Part shown: positions 38,052 through 46,560 of the stretch, one piece after another | Numbering within the stretch: position 1 is the first letter of the stretch | Layout of the letters: each line of letters opens with the position of its first letter | Source: Melitaea cinxia | Taxonomy: Eukaryota; Arthropoda; Insecta; Lepidoptera; Nymphalidae | NCBI RefSeq assembly: GCF_905220565.1 | Contig: NC_059396.1 | Location: 20,446,034-20,510,033 of the forward strand | Length of the DNA: 64,000 nt | Reading direction: 5' to 3' | Translations under genes and position numbers: made by a program | The notes under the pieces: generated by a model | What the model saw: the letters and a program-made list of their open reading frames with translations, nothing else | Database searches by the model: none | What the model was told of the DNA's origin: nothing

Positions 38052-39380
38052 TTACGGAGCTGCCCGTGCCGCACTGTTAAGTGAGGGTGTCGGAGCAGTT
38101 CCGTAGTCTATGTTTTGCCTTGTCTTGTTACGCATGGAACGCACAATAGGGCAAGTGGTAGAGGTGGCTTTGTGTTCTGTAGGGTGTTTGTTATTGAACT
38201 TGATATTATGAGACACACAGTTGAAGCATTTGTAGGTGCCGGTCTCTGCGACAGTTGAGCCGTCAACAGAGACGGAGGTGTTGTGTCGGCATTCTTTATG
38301 GATATGTCCATCTTCCGCGCAGTGCGCGCACCGCGTGGAAGAGGACTTACAGTGGGTGGCAGTGTGCCCGAACTGCAGGCACTTGTGGCACTGTAAAAAG
38401 GGACTGAATTCTTCGATGTGTACGCGCTGATAATCAACGCGCACACGATCGAGGGACAGTAAGGTGCGGAAGGCTGTAGGGTGTGTTATGAAAACGGCGT
38501 TGTAGAGTAATGGGTTTCTGTTATCCCTTTTAAATTTATATTTAATATATGAGGAGTCGAATTCACTTAGCTCGGGGTTTTGTCGCATAATAATGTCCGT
38601 AAGCTCCTCAACGGCGACGTCGCAGGACACACCCTTCAGAATAATCATAGGCTTGAGGCGGCTAGCCACCTCAGCGGAGACTTTGGCGTCGTTAGCCGCT
38701 TTAATACGTTGTAGGGCATCGTCGCGGTCGCGCTCCGTGTCGAACTCGATGCGAAGTTTATTTTTAGATAGTGGGGCTACCTTGGCCGGAGCGTAATTAG
38801 TTTCACGAAAGGATATTGTAGATTTCAGGTTTCTGAATGTTTCCTCTCGGGAGGAGGCCGGAGTTTTAGAGGCGACGACGATTGCTGGTTTCGTGTTCGG
38901 CGGTGTGGTAGAGGCGGCTTTGACCACCGGGGAAGGTCGAGCGGTAGGGCCAGGCAGGTCCCTGGGCTGGGCTTGGCGTCCGGCGATAGATGCATATGTC
39001 GAAATAATATTTTTGGAAGTCGCAGAGTGTTCGGCCTTGATCTCTTCGCGCAGCTTGGAGACCTCATCCTTAACTAATTGAGTCAGATCGGTAACGACAT
39101 TTTTATAACACATAGGCGAGTTGAAAGTGGGGTCATATTTCTCCTGTTCTGCTATGTTTATTTCGAGGTAGGTCTCGCAAGCCACGCGAATCTCCTGGGC
39201 GGCGCACTGTATGAGGTCCTTATTGACCGAAGTCACGCTTTTGCCCTCACGGACAGCGTGACATATTGTCTCGGTTAGCTGTTCGATAATTGTGCGGAAG
39301 CTGGCCTCGCTTCGAACGTCGGAGCCCAGGTATGGAAGCTTCTTGCTCGTTTTATCTTTTTTCCCCGCGGGGGCAGCCAT
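38052..39380 (-). CDS. TRAS-c ORF1 protein (442 aa)
   Basis: Starts ATG at 39380 (MAAPAGKKDK) and ends TAA at 38054-38052. An N-terminal helical domain is followed by a linker, an RRM-like domain (around 190-320: SFRETNYAPAK through VDYQRVHIEEF) and knuckles CHKC..FGHTATHC, CAHC..DGHIHKEC and CFNC..H..C. It is about half identical to TRAS-a ORF1 across the RRM and zinc region. The frame is intact even though no TRAS ORF2 follows, which suggests either recent loss of ORF2 or selection on ORF1 alone. Confidence 0.9.
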   Translation of the reverse strand: MAAPAGKKDKTSKKLPYLGSDVRSEASFRTIIEQLTETICHAVREGKSVTSVNKDLIQCAAQEIRVACETYLEINIAEQEKYDPTFNSPMCYKNVVTDLTQLVKDEVSKLREEIKAEHSATSKNIISTYASIAGRQAQPRDLPGPTARPSPVVKAASTTPPNTKPAIVVASKTPASSREETFRNLKSTISFRETNYAPAKVAPLSKNKLRIEFDTERDRDDALQRIKAANDAKVSAEVASRLKPMIILKGVSCDVAVEELTDIIMRQNPELSEFDSSYIKYKFKRDNRNPLLYNAVFITHPTAFRTLLSLDRVRVDYQRVHIEEFSPFLQCHKCLQFGHTATHCKSSSTRCAHCAEDGHIHKECRHNTSVSVDGSTVAETGTYKCFNCVSHNIKFNNKHPTEHKATSTTCPIVRSMRNKTRQNIDYGTAPTPSLNSAARAAP

Positions 39381-41582
39381 GACGGGGGAAGGGGGATGGT
39401 GTCAGGGTGAGGTAAAACTAAGTCAAATGTAAGGTATAAGAAATCGGAACAATAAAAAAAAATTTGGGGGGGGGGGGGGGGGTTGTGAAGAAGGGGGGGT
39501 GCTAGGTGTGTGCGGTTACTGTAGAGAAAAGGAGAAAATATAATAAAAAATTTTTAGTGGTGGGGGTGTGGGGGGGGGGGGGTGGTAGGGGGTGGGTTTT
39601 GTAGAAATGGTGAAACTAAAAGATAGATAAAGAATTTTAAAAAAAAAAAAAAAAATAAAATTTTTGGGGGGGGGGGTAGGGGGTGGTGAAGGGGTGGGTT
39701 GTGTAAAGGGGGTGAAGTAGGTGTCAAAGGTGGAAACCGCAGCCAAATCGGTTGAGAAATGGCTGAGTTATAGCAATTAATAGAATTCTTTAATATTTCC
39801 TTAATAAAATATTAAAGAATTCTATTTTTAGAACAAGAAAATCCGATTATCTATATAAAGAAGTTATGAGTTTAAATAATATATATTGAAACAGGATTAT
39901 TGTAGTCCCCTTGTGAGGCAGGAGGATGAAAATTTGGGATAAGGGTAAAAGGCCAACGGAGAAGCCGTTGGCGCAAGAAAATCCGGGAAAATCGAAGGTT
40001 TTGGGGGGGGGGGGGGGGGGTGAGGGTGGTTTTTGGTTGGATGGGGTAGTAGGGGTAAAATAAGTAGTAGTCGTGAAAACCGCGAATTTATCGGATTTAT
40101 ATTAAAGGAATTAAAGAATTAAAACGGTTTTTATTAAAATTTAGGTGAATGAGTGACTTGTAATTTTATAAGAATTTTTAAACCTATTATGAAAGAAAAC
40201 AAATTAGTTATGTGTTTAAACAAAATTTTGATAGGTCTATTGTGTCTAAGTCGTTGGGTTTCCACGAAAACTAAATATAGAGAGGGGGTAAGTGTAACCT
40301 AGGGAAGTAGGTGAAGAAAGAAAATTTGGAGAAAGTGGAAATTTTGGGGGGGGGGGAGGGGGGGCGGGGGTGAGATTTCTATTGGATGGGATGAAGGATG
40401 TAAAAGGAGTGGATAAGGTGAAAACCGCGTGAAAATCGGTTGGGAGGATCAGGAGTAATGGAATTTTTAAGGTTTCTATAGTTTTACTCAATATTTACGT
40501 AAACGTAAATATTGAGCTTTTTTTTCCTGTGGGAATTGCGGGATAAAAAGTAGCGGAAAAGGAGAAGGGAGGTCCAAAAAGGTTTGCTACTGAAGGGGGT
40601 GTAAGTAGGGTGAAGGACTATGGAGTAATAAAGGATCTAAAGTTAGGGCGTGGCGTTTTTCTGCTCACAAACTTAGTGCTGCAGTAGTAACTTCTGAGTG
40701 GAAGTGAATATCTTCTAAATTTATAAATGAAAAAATCTGAATTTTGCTTAGTTTTGTTCTTACTAATACACTTTAACACTGAATATGATAAAAACTATAG
40801 GTCCTCGCTGGAAATTTTAATCTAGATCACTAGCAAAGTACATAATACAGTTTTGTAGTATGACACTAAGTTTGTAATCACAATTATAGCTGAATTGTTC
40901 CAATTTTCCTCAATATTTTTGATTAGGGTGATTTAATAGGTCACTAAGAGTCTTTCGGTGTATGGTAGGTAGCCGTGGCACCAACACCCTCGGAGATAGC
41001 GGCAACGGCTACCTTTACCACGTTATGGTTTTTGGTCGAAAAGAAATACTTACAGTTCGAGAAAAAATTTAAAAATTTGCACACGGTAGGAGGTCACTTT
41101 GGAGCACTTATTGGTGGGAAAAAAAATTAGGGTCGTCGCTTTAGATTCGTCGGCGTACGCACTTAAGTCTTATAAAAAGGGCGTTTCGTCGCGCACTTAA
41201 GTTTGTAACACTTTTTTCCTGTATTAAATTTAACTGAATTATAAAGTGTTACACATCAGTTTGAAGGGGAGGATGTCCTGAATGCACTGATACTAATACT
41301 TTAAAAAAATATTGATAACTGACTGAGTAATGAATTTTTTTTTTTTAATGGAACACTATGTAAATTTTGACTGTTTTATATTAAAGAAAACACAAAAATA
41401 GCTGTAAAAAATTGAGTTTTTCACTTATTTGAGTTCTAAAACCACCAGTAGATAGCTGGCGGCAGCGCGCAACTTTTGATGTATTACACAGATTTTTAGA
41501 GCACAGTTTCGCGGTTATTGGGAATTTTTTGATCGGAGCGACGCGGAAACGATGCTCACGGGGCGAGCGTTCGCTGCAGACT
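39381..41582 (-). promoter_or_regulatory. TRAS-c 5'UTR with G/C-run modules and perfect hairpins
   Basis: Three degenerate modules (around 39466-39880, 39990-40190, 40340-40560) each begin on the + strand with a run of G (17 at 39466-39482, 18 at 40003-40020) and contain AACCGC...ATCGG. Two perfect hairpins stand out: a 20-bp stem with 8-nt loop at 39779-39826, and a 14-bp stem with 2-nt loop at 40487-40516. The final 150 nt before the 5' end match TRAS-a. No coding sequence is seen. Confidence 0.6.
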
Positions 41583-41676
41583 GGTTAGGTTAGGTTAGGT
41601 TAGGTTAGGTTAGGTTAGGTTAGGTTAGGTTAGGTTAGGTTAGGTTAGGTTAGGTTAGGTTAGGTTAGGTTAGGTT
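41583..41676 (+). repeat. Telomeric (TTAGG)n array, about 19 units
   Basis: Perfect GGTTA units between the TRAS-c 5' end and SART-n copy 2. Confidence 0.98.
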
Positions 41677-42989
41677 CCCAGGCCTTTGGAGCCCAGGCCC
41701 CAGACTTAGGTCTGGGACCTGGGCTCCAAGGGGAGGAGTTGCTGGACTTCTACTGGGCGCGTCCCCCGGGTGGCGGATAGGGGAAGCCGCCTGCGGTTTC
41801 ACGACTGCGGGCGGTCGGGGTCCTCGGACCCCCGTGGACCAAAACCAGACGATGCGCTCCGGGTACCACTCTGGTTATCAGAGTGGACCTGTGAGCGCAG
41901 GTGTGTTGGCACGGAGGTGCGGCTGTGTGTGTGGCGCTGAGATGGCGCGGAGACGTGGGGGCGGGTTTTTCCTTCCCCCACACGGTGGACGGGGTGGGCG
42001 GGTTAGCCGTGGGCTCGCCCGCCCTGTAGCGCTAAGGCGCGGTGTGCGGTGTGCTGGCTGGGTTGTACTGGCTCCCTGGAGCTTGCTCGGTTGCTGGTGC
42101 AATCCGGCAGACCAGTTGCGTGAGGGCCGGGCTGTGCTGGCTCCCTGGAGCTTTTAGCTCGGTTATCAGTGCAGTCCGGCGGACCCGTGGGGTAGTTGCG
42201 GGGTCGCGCTGGGCTCCCTGGAGCTTGCTCGGTTGCTCGGTGCGATCCGGCGTTGGAGGTGAGGCTTTTGCCTAGCCGGGAGGGGCAGGACGGGTGGGTC
42301 CGGGGGGCCTGGCTCGCCCGTTCTGTAGCGCAGGGGCGCGGTGTGCTGGCCGGGTTGTGCTGGCTCCCTGGAGCTTTGCTCGGTTGCTGGTGCAATCCGG
42401 CAGACCGGATGCGTGAGGGCCGGGCTGTGCTGGCTCCCTGGAGCTTTTAGCTCGGTTATCAGTGCAGTCCGGCGGACCCGTGGGGTAGTTGCGGGGTCGC
42501 GCTGCGCACCCTGGAATACAACTAGGTTGCTCGGTGCGATCCGGCGTTGGAGGACGGGCGGTCCTGGCCCCCAACGCTATTTTCCGGCGTTGGAGGTCAG
42601 GCCTGCCTGGCTTGGAGAGGGGACGCTCCTGGACATGTGTCCCCATTCTGCAGACGGTAGACTGGTCTGGTTGAGCGTCCCCTGCGTGGGGTGGCCGGCT
42701 GGAGGGACAGTAAGACCTTCGGCCGGCTTGAGACCGCACGCGCGAGACGTGGGAGCGCTCTCGGTGCCTGGGAGCGCTCTACAATCGGAGGCGGCCTGTC
42801 CTGCACCCGCAGGCTGGCCCACCGTCCGGGGCGTCACGGACAATACTTATTAGTGGTACCGTGGCGCCCCACTAGGACGACGAGGGCACCGCTGGTTTTT
42901 ACTGAGTAGTCCAGCATTGCACTTTCCGCCGGGAGTCTCAGACTTCCGTCGCCTTCGGGTGGCGGGGGTGCGTAAATGCATTTTCCAGC

Positions 42990-43055
<66 letters not shown>
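41677..43055 (+). mobile_element. SART-n non-coding telomeric element, copy 2
   Basis: Collinear with 33938-35285: 5' nested hairpin (41686-41729), GCTCCCTGGAGCTT modules (near 42070, 42140, 42211, 42361 and 42431, with a degraded sixth near 42500), 3' hairpin with UUCG loop (42947-42964), and a 64-nt poly(A) (42992-43055). The inner stem of the 5' hairpin is CCCAGAC/GTCTGGG, as in SART-a, and the outer stem is the GCCCAGG form of copy 1. It has no coding capacity. Confidence 0.85.
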
Positions 43056-43057
<2 letters not shown>

Positions 43058-43124
43058 TTAGGTTAGGTTAGGTTAGGTTAGGTTAGGTTAGGTTAGGTTA
43101 GGTTAGGTTAGGTTAGGTTAGGTT
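43056..43124 (+). repeat. Telomeric (TTAGG)n array, about 14 units
   Basis: Perfect GGTTA units ending GGTT before a truncated SART-a. Confidence 0.98.
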
Positions 43125-44000
43125 GGGGTATGGAGGAGAGAAGCTCGCGACGGCCTCTTCCGGAAGTGGTCGGAGAATCTCGAGGACCCGAACGTAATTA
43201 CGAGTCGGGGGCTGGTGGCGGCGATTCGGCCCGTTCTGCGCGGCTGGGTCGATAGGCGACACGGTGCGATGTCGTTCCACTTGGCGCAGATGCTGACCGG
43301 GCACGGCTGCTTCGGTCGCTATCTGTGCCGAGCGCTGGGGCGGGAGCCGACGTCGGAATGTCACCATTGCGACGCCGGCGCCGAGGACACGGCGGAGCAC
43401 ACGCGCGCGGTCTGCCCGGCGTGGTGCGAAGAGCGCGCCGCCCTGTCGGCGGCCATCGGAGCGGATCTCTCGCTGCCGGCCGTGGTCTCGGCCATGGTCG
43501 GCAGCGAGGAGAACTGGAGCGCCGTCTCCTCCTTCTGCAGCGCCGTGATGCTGCGGAAGGAGGCGGCGGAGCGGGAGCGGGAACGGGATCCGAACTCGCT
43601 TCCGTCTCGTCGCGGTAGACGCGGTCGGCGGCGCAGGGCCTACCTGGCCAACCTGCAGCCGCCGCCCCCGTAGTTTGGATCAGCGGGCGATAGGTCGGGG
43701 GATCTATCGACCGCATCGCACGATCCCGAGGAGGACGGAGAGAGGCGATCTTATGTGTTCAAGGGATCCTCTCTCGGGTCGCTGTCGCTTTTGCGGCGAC
43801 GACGACGGGCCCTAGTCTGGGCAGGCGCCGGCGGGATCGCGAAAGAGCTTTGTGTCCTCGCGATCTCGCCACAAGCGCATAGGCGGAACACACGTGTGGT
43901 TTTTGTTCAGTAAGAGTCTGACTCCCCTCCGAGCCCCCCCAACCGGAGGGTGTCCATGAAGGATTTTCCACACGTAAAAAAAAAAAAAAAAAAAAAAAAA
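43125..44000 (+). mobile_element. SART-a, 5'-truncated copy (ORF2 end and 3'UTR)
   Basis: Matches the SART-a ORF2 from about residue 870 through the 3'UTR and poly(A) (43976-44000). The 5' junction reads GGTT-GGGGT-ATGGAGGAG; the GGGGT is neither repeat nor the expected ORF2 sequence (which has GTGCG before ATGG), so it is probably untemplated or switched sequence. Confidence 0.92.
43131..43673 (+). pseudogene. SART-a ORF2 C-terminal fragment
   Basis: Encodes the last 180 residues of ORF2, including the CHHC...H...C zinc motif and the Arg-rich tail, to TAG at 43671-43673. Endonuclease and RT core are missing. The retained frame has no disruptions, so the insertion is young. Confidence 0.92.
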
Positions 44001-44009
44001 GGTTAGGTT
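44001..44009 (+). repeat. Minimal telomeric repeat remnant (two units)
   Basis: GGTTAGGTT only, separating the poly(A) of one SART from the 5' end of the next. Even here the array is in register (5n-1). Confidence 0.9.
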
Positions 44010-44054
44010 GGGGTGCTTGTCGGTGACCTCCTCGTGGTGCACCCTGGGCAACGG

Positions 44055-44094
44055 GACGGGCAGCAGTATCACAATCGCGGCACTGCTGCCCGTC
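44055..44094 (+). promoter_or_regulatory. SART-b 5' hairpin
   Basis: Perfect 13-bp stem GACGGGCAGCAGT/ACTGCTGCCCGTC around a 14-nt loop, 45 nt from the 5' end; the same in the copy at 51725. It differs from the SART-a/SART-n hairpin but occupies the same part of the element. Confidence 0.6.
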
Positions 44095-44307
44095 GCGGCT
44101 GACGACCGACGCGTGTGGGGATGCATTCCGGCGCTCTACATTAGAGTTGTCCCGTGAGCGCATCAGGTGGCACAGCGCTCGCGCACTGTGTCACCACGGG
44201 GGGGTGGATGGGTTCGGCGTGCGCTTACCCCGCCGTCGGACAGAGTGGGCAGGAGTCCTGTTCGCTCACCGTCCTATTATCGTAATCCCGTTTGTGGTGT
44301 CGTGGTC

Positions 44308-44583
44308 ATGTCTCGCGGCTACGAACGGGACCGAGGGTCTTGCCTTAACCGGCCGGACCGCGAGGAAGAAAACCTCTATAAAAAATTACCCCGAATCCCA
44401 AGCGGCGACGCAGCGCGAGGGGATGCATGGCTGATGGGTAGTTCAGTCTCTACTGCGATCCCCTGCTCTGCAGCCCCGCCGAGGCCAGAGTGGGGTTACG
44501 CGAGGCTTGCCCAGGTACAGGGGGTGTTACCTCGGGCTGACCACCTTTTCCCCCTTACTCGTGGGAACAGTTATGGAACTTAA
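44308..44583 (+). other. Upstream ORF (91 codons) overlapping SART-b ORF1 start
   Basis: ATG in the conserved leader block opens a frame that ends at TAA 44581-44583, overlapping the ORF1 ATG at 44573. In the second copy the frame runs to 52319. In SART-a the corresponding frame is 13 codons, so the peptide is not conserved. It may lower initiation at ORF1; protein function is unlikely. Confidence 0.35.
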
Positions 44584-46555
44584 TAAAAATAAAAAAACTT
44601 CTTTTGACGTTAGTGGAGGAGATGACGAGAGGCCCGAGAAGGGCGGAGTAGAGGAGAGGCCCGAGACGGGCGTCGTTACGGTAGTCGACGAAGGCTCAGA
44701 CGCGGACATGCGGTCCAGGTCGTCTCACGACTCGGACTCGTCGCGCAAAGGCCGCCTTTGGAAGCGCAAGCGTCGTAGTGACAATGACTGCGCATCGGAC
44801 GAAAGTGACTGTGTGTCGGGCAAGGTGCACACAGCGCGAAGAGGTCGTGGTAGACCGCCCACGACCGGGAAGTACGTCGGTCTCGCCAAAGCCAAGGCCG
44901 AATACATTAAACAGTGTGAGCGAGAGCTCGAGCTCGAAGCGGAGAGCGAGGCGGTCGAAATCACGCGCCAAGTAAGGGCGACGCGATCCGCGACGAGCAT
45001 AGGAGGAGCGTGCCCGGCTGAAGGCTGCTCGACACTGGACCTGCACAGGAGGGCCCAGGAGTGTGTCGAGGCCATAATCAAGCTCACCAAGGGGTCGAAA
45101 AATCTGAAGGGTACCTTTAAAAAGGCCTATAACGAGACGGCTGAGGCCCTTAGCGAAGTACTAGGAACCCTTTATACCCGGACGACGACCGATGAGATCC
45201 GTCTGCTGCAGGAGGGGAATGATCGGCTTCAAGCCGAAAACGCCCAGCTGCGCTCGGAGATTGCGGAGCTGAGGCAGGGCGTGGCCGACCTGAGGCGCGA
45301 CTTGTGCGCGACGCCTGCACCAGTCCCCTCTTGCTCCAGGAAAGAGATCGACGACGACTCATTCGTGTCTAAAATTATGGACGGGGTCGGGAAAATGCTC
45401 GACGCCCGATTCCGAAACTTGGAAGCGTCCGGCAGGCTCCTGCCCGAAGCGCGGGTGCGAGCAGTCGAGGCACCGGCTTCTCAGCCGACGGAGACCAGTG
45501 TTACTACGCTGGCCCCGCCGGCGAACCCGGCTCCGAGACCTGCCAAGGCAGGCCAAAAAAAGAAGAAAAAGAAGAAGAAGGCGGGTGCGGCTACCCAAGT
45601 CGCTGCGCCCAACGAGCCTCGCCCCCTACCACCTGCTCCGGCCGCTCTGACGGAGGGGTGGAATGTGGTGGCGAGGAAAGGAAGAAAGGCGGGGCCGCCC
45701 AAAAACCAGCCCCAGCCCCAGAACAAAGGTGAGCCGGCTAAGAAGCCAAAAACGCCGAAGCTGCGATTGCCGCGATCGGCGGCGGTGCAGCTAACGCTGT
45801 TGCCGGGCAGCACGAGGACCTACGCGGAGGTCCTCGGTGCTATAAAGGCTGACGGCCTTATAGCGAGCATGGGCGTCGAGACTCGCTATAGGGTCTCTCA
45901 GACCGGCGCGCGAAGGCTCGAGCTGCCCGGCACCGGCAATAAGGAGAAGGCCGAGGAGCTAGCCCGGCGCATCAAGGCGGTTGTCGGCGAGGACGTGGCG
46001 GTCACCCGCCCGGAGAAGTGCGCCGACCTGCGGGTGGCCGGGTTAGACGACTCGGTCACTCCCCAGGAGCTGGCCGGCGTGATCGCCAAGGCGGGAGGAT
46101 GCGCCGAGGAATCGATAAAAGTGGGCGAAGTACGGCAAAACTTCGCCGGCATCGGGACAGCGTGGGTTCGCTTGCCAGTAGAGGCGGCGAAGAAAGTGGT
46201 CGACGGGCGCCGCCTACTCGTCGGGTTCGTGTCGGCGAGTGTGACTCTTCTCAAGACGAGACCGCAACAATGCTATCGCTGCCACGAGGTTGGGCACGTG
46301 GCAGCGAAGTGCGACAAGGGAGTGGACCGCAGCGGCCAGTGCTACCGCTGCGGCAAGGAGGGGCACATTCGCCGGCAATGTACTGCCGAAGCTTGCTGTC
46401 CCATATGCCAGGCGGAGAAAAAACCGGCTGGGCACAGCCTAGTCGCGTGCCCTCGCAATAAAGCGGGAAGGAGGAAGAAGGCAGCGACCAAAAATAAAAC
46501 CCGCGCGCCGCCTGCCAACAGAGCTGGGGAGGTGACAATGGACACCCAATTGTAG
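44573..46555 (+). CDS. SART-b ORF1 protein (660 aa), copy 1
   Basis: Start chosen at ATG 44573; the frame extends 22 codons upstream without another ATG. Two PEKGG/PETGV units lie near the N-terminus, an AT-hook-like RRGRGRP at 89-95 followed by TTGKYVGLAKAKA, a Leu/Glu heptad region around 205-250, a Lys tract, an RRM-like domain, and zinc knuckles from C567 and C590 plus a third CPIC. It ends TAG. The first ~330 residues are only moderately similar to copy 2, while the rest is almost identical. The expected role is RNP formation and telomere targeting. Confidence 0.93.
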   Translation: MELNKNKKTSFDVSGGDDERPEKGGVEERPETGVVTVVDEGSDADMRSRSSHDSDSSRKGRLWKRKRRSDNDCASDESDCVSGKVHTARRGRGRPPTTGKYVGLAKAKAEYIKQCERELELEAESEAVEITRQVRATRSATSIGGACPAEGCSTLDLHRRAQECVEAIIKLTKGSKNLKGTFKKAYNETAEALSEVLGTLYTRTTTDEIRLLQEGNDRLQAENAQLRSEIAELRQGVADLRRDLCATPAPVPSCSRKEIDDDSFVSKIMDGVGKMLDARFRNLEASGRLLPEARVRAVEAPASQPTETSVTTLAPPANPAPRPAKAGQKKKKKKKKAGAATQVAAPNEPRPLPPAPAALTEGWNVVARKGRKAGPPKNQPQPQNKGEPAKKPKTPKLRLPRSAAVQLTLLPGSTRTYAEVLGAIKADGLIASMGVETRYRVSQTGARRLELPGTGNKEKAEELARRIKAVVGEDVAVTRPEKCADLRVAGLDDSVTPQELAGVIAKAGGCAEESIKVGEVRQNFAGIGTAWVRLPVEAAKKVVDGRRLLVGFVSASVTLLKTRPQQCYRCHEVGHVAAKCDKGVDRSGQCYRCGKEGHIRRQCTAEACCPICQAEKKPAGHSLVACPRNKAGRRKKAATKNKTRAPPANRAGEVTMDTQL

Positions 46556-46560
46556 TAATG
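46553..46560 (+). promoter_or_regulatory. UAG-UA-AUG stop-start coupling variant (SART-b)
   Basis: ORF1 stops with TAG and the ORF2 ATG begins after two bases, forming TAGTAATG. A TAATG string is kept, but its TAA is not in the ORF1 frame. The same occurs at 54268-54275. It is a shifted form of the SART1 UAAUG signal. Confidence 0.8.

Larger units (their letters stand above)
35545..41582 (-). mobile_element. TRAS-c: ORF1-only TRAS element carrying a Jockey-like fragment
   Basis: In - strand order: a 5' end shared with TRAS-a (41582), a 5'UTR of about 2.2 kb, ORF1 (39380-38052), then a Jockey/CR1-like RT fragment instead of a TRAS ORF2, then a TRAS-type 3'UTR with two A-tracts (T-runs 36001-36031 and 36090-36144), and poly(A) (T-run 35543-35552). 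No TRAS endonuclease, RT or RNase H sequence is seen anywhere in it. Both ends and the flanking GGTTA arrays are intact, so it moved as a unit, probably with ORF2 supplied in trans, unless ORF2 was lost after insertion. Confidence 0.82.

Noticed and set aside
44507..44572. Upstream extension of SART-b ORF1 by 22 codons
   Set aside because: It begins at TTG, not ATG. The first ATG in frame is at 44573, equivalent to 52288 in the second copy.
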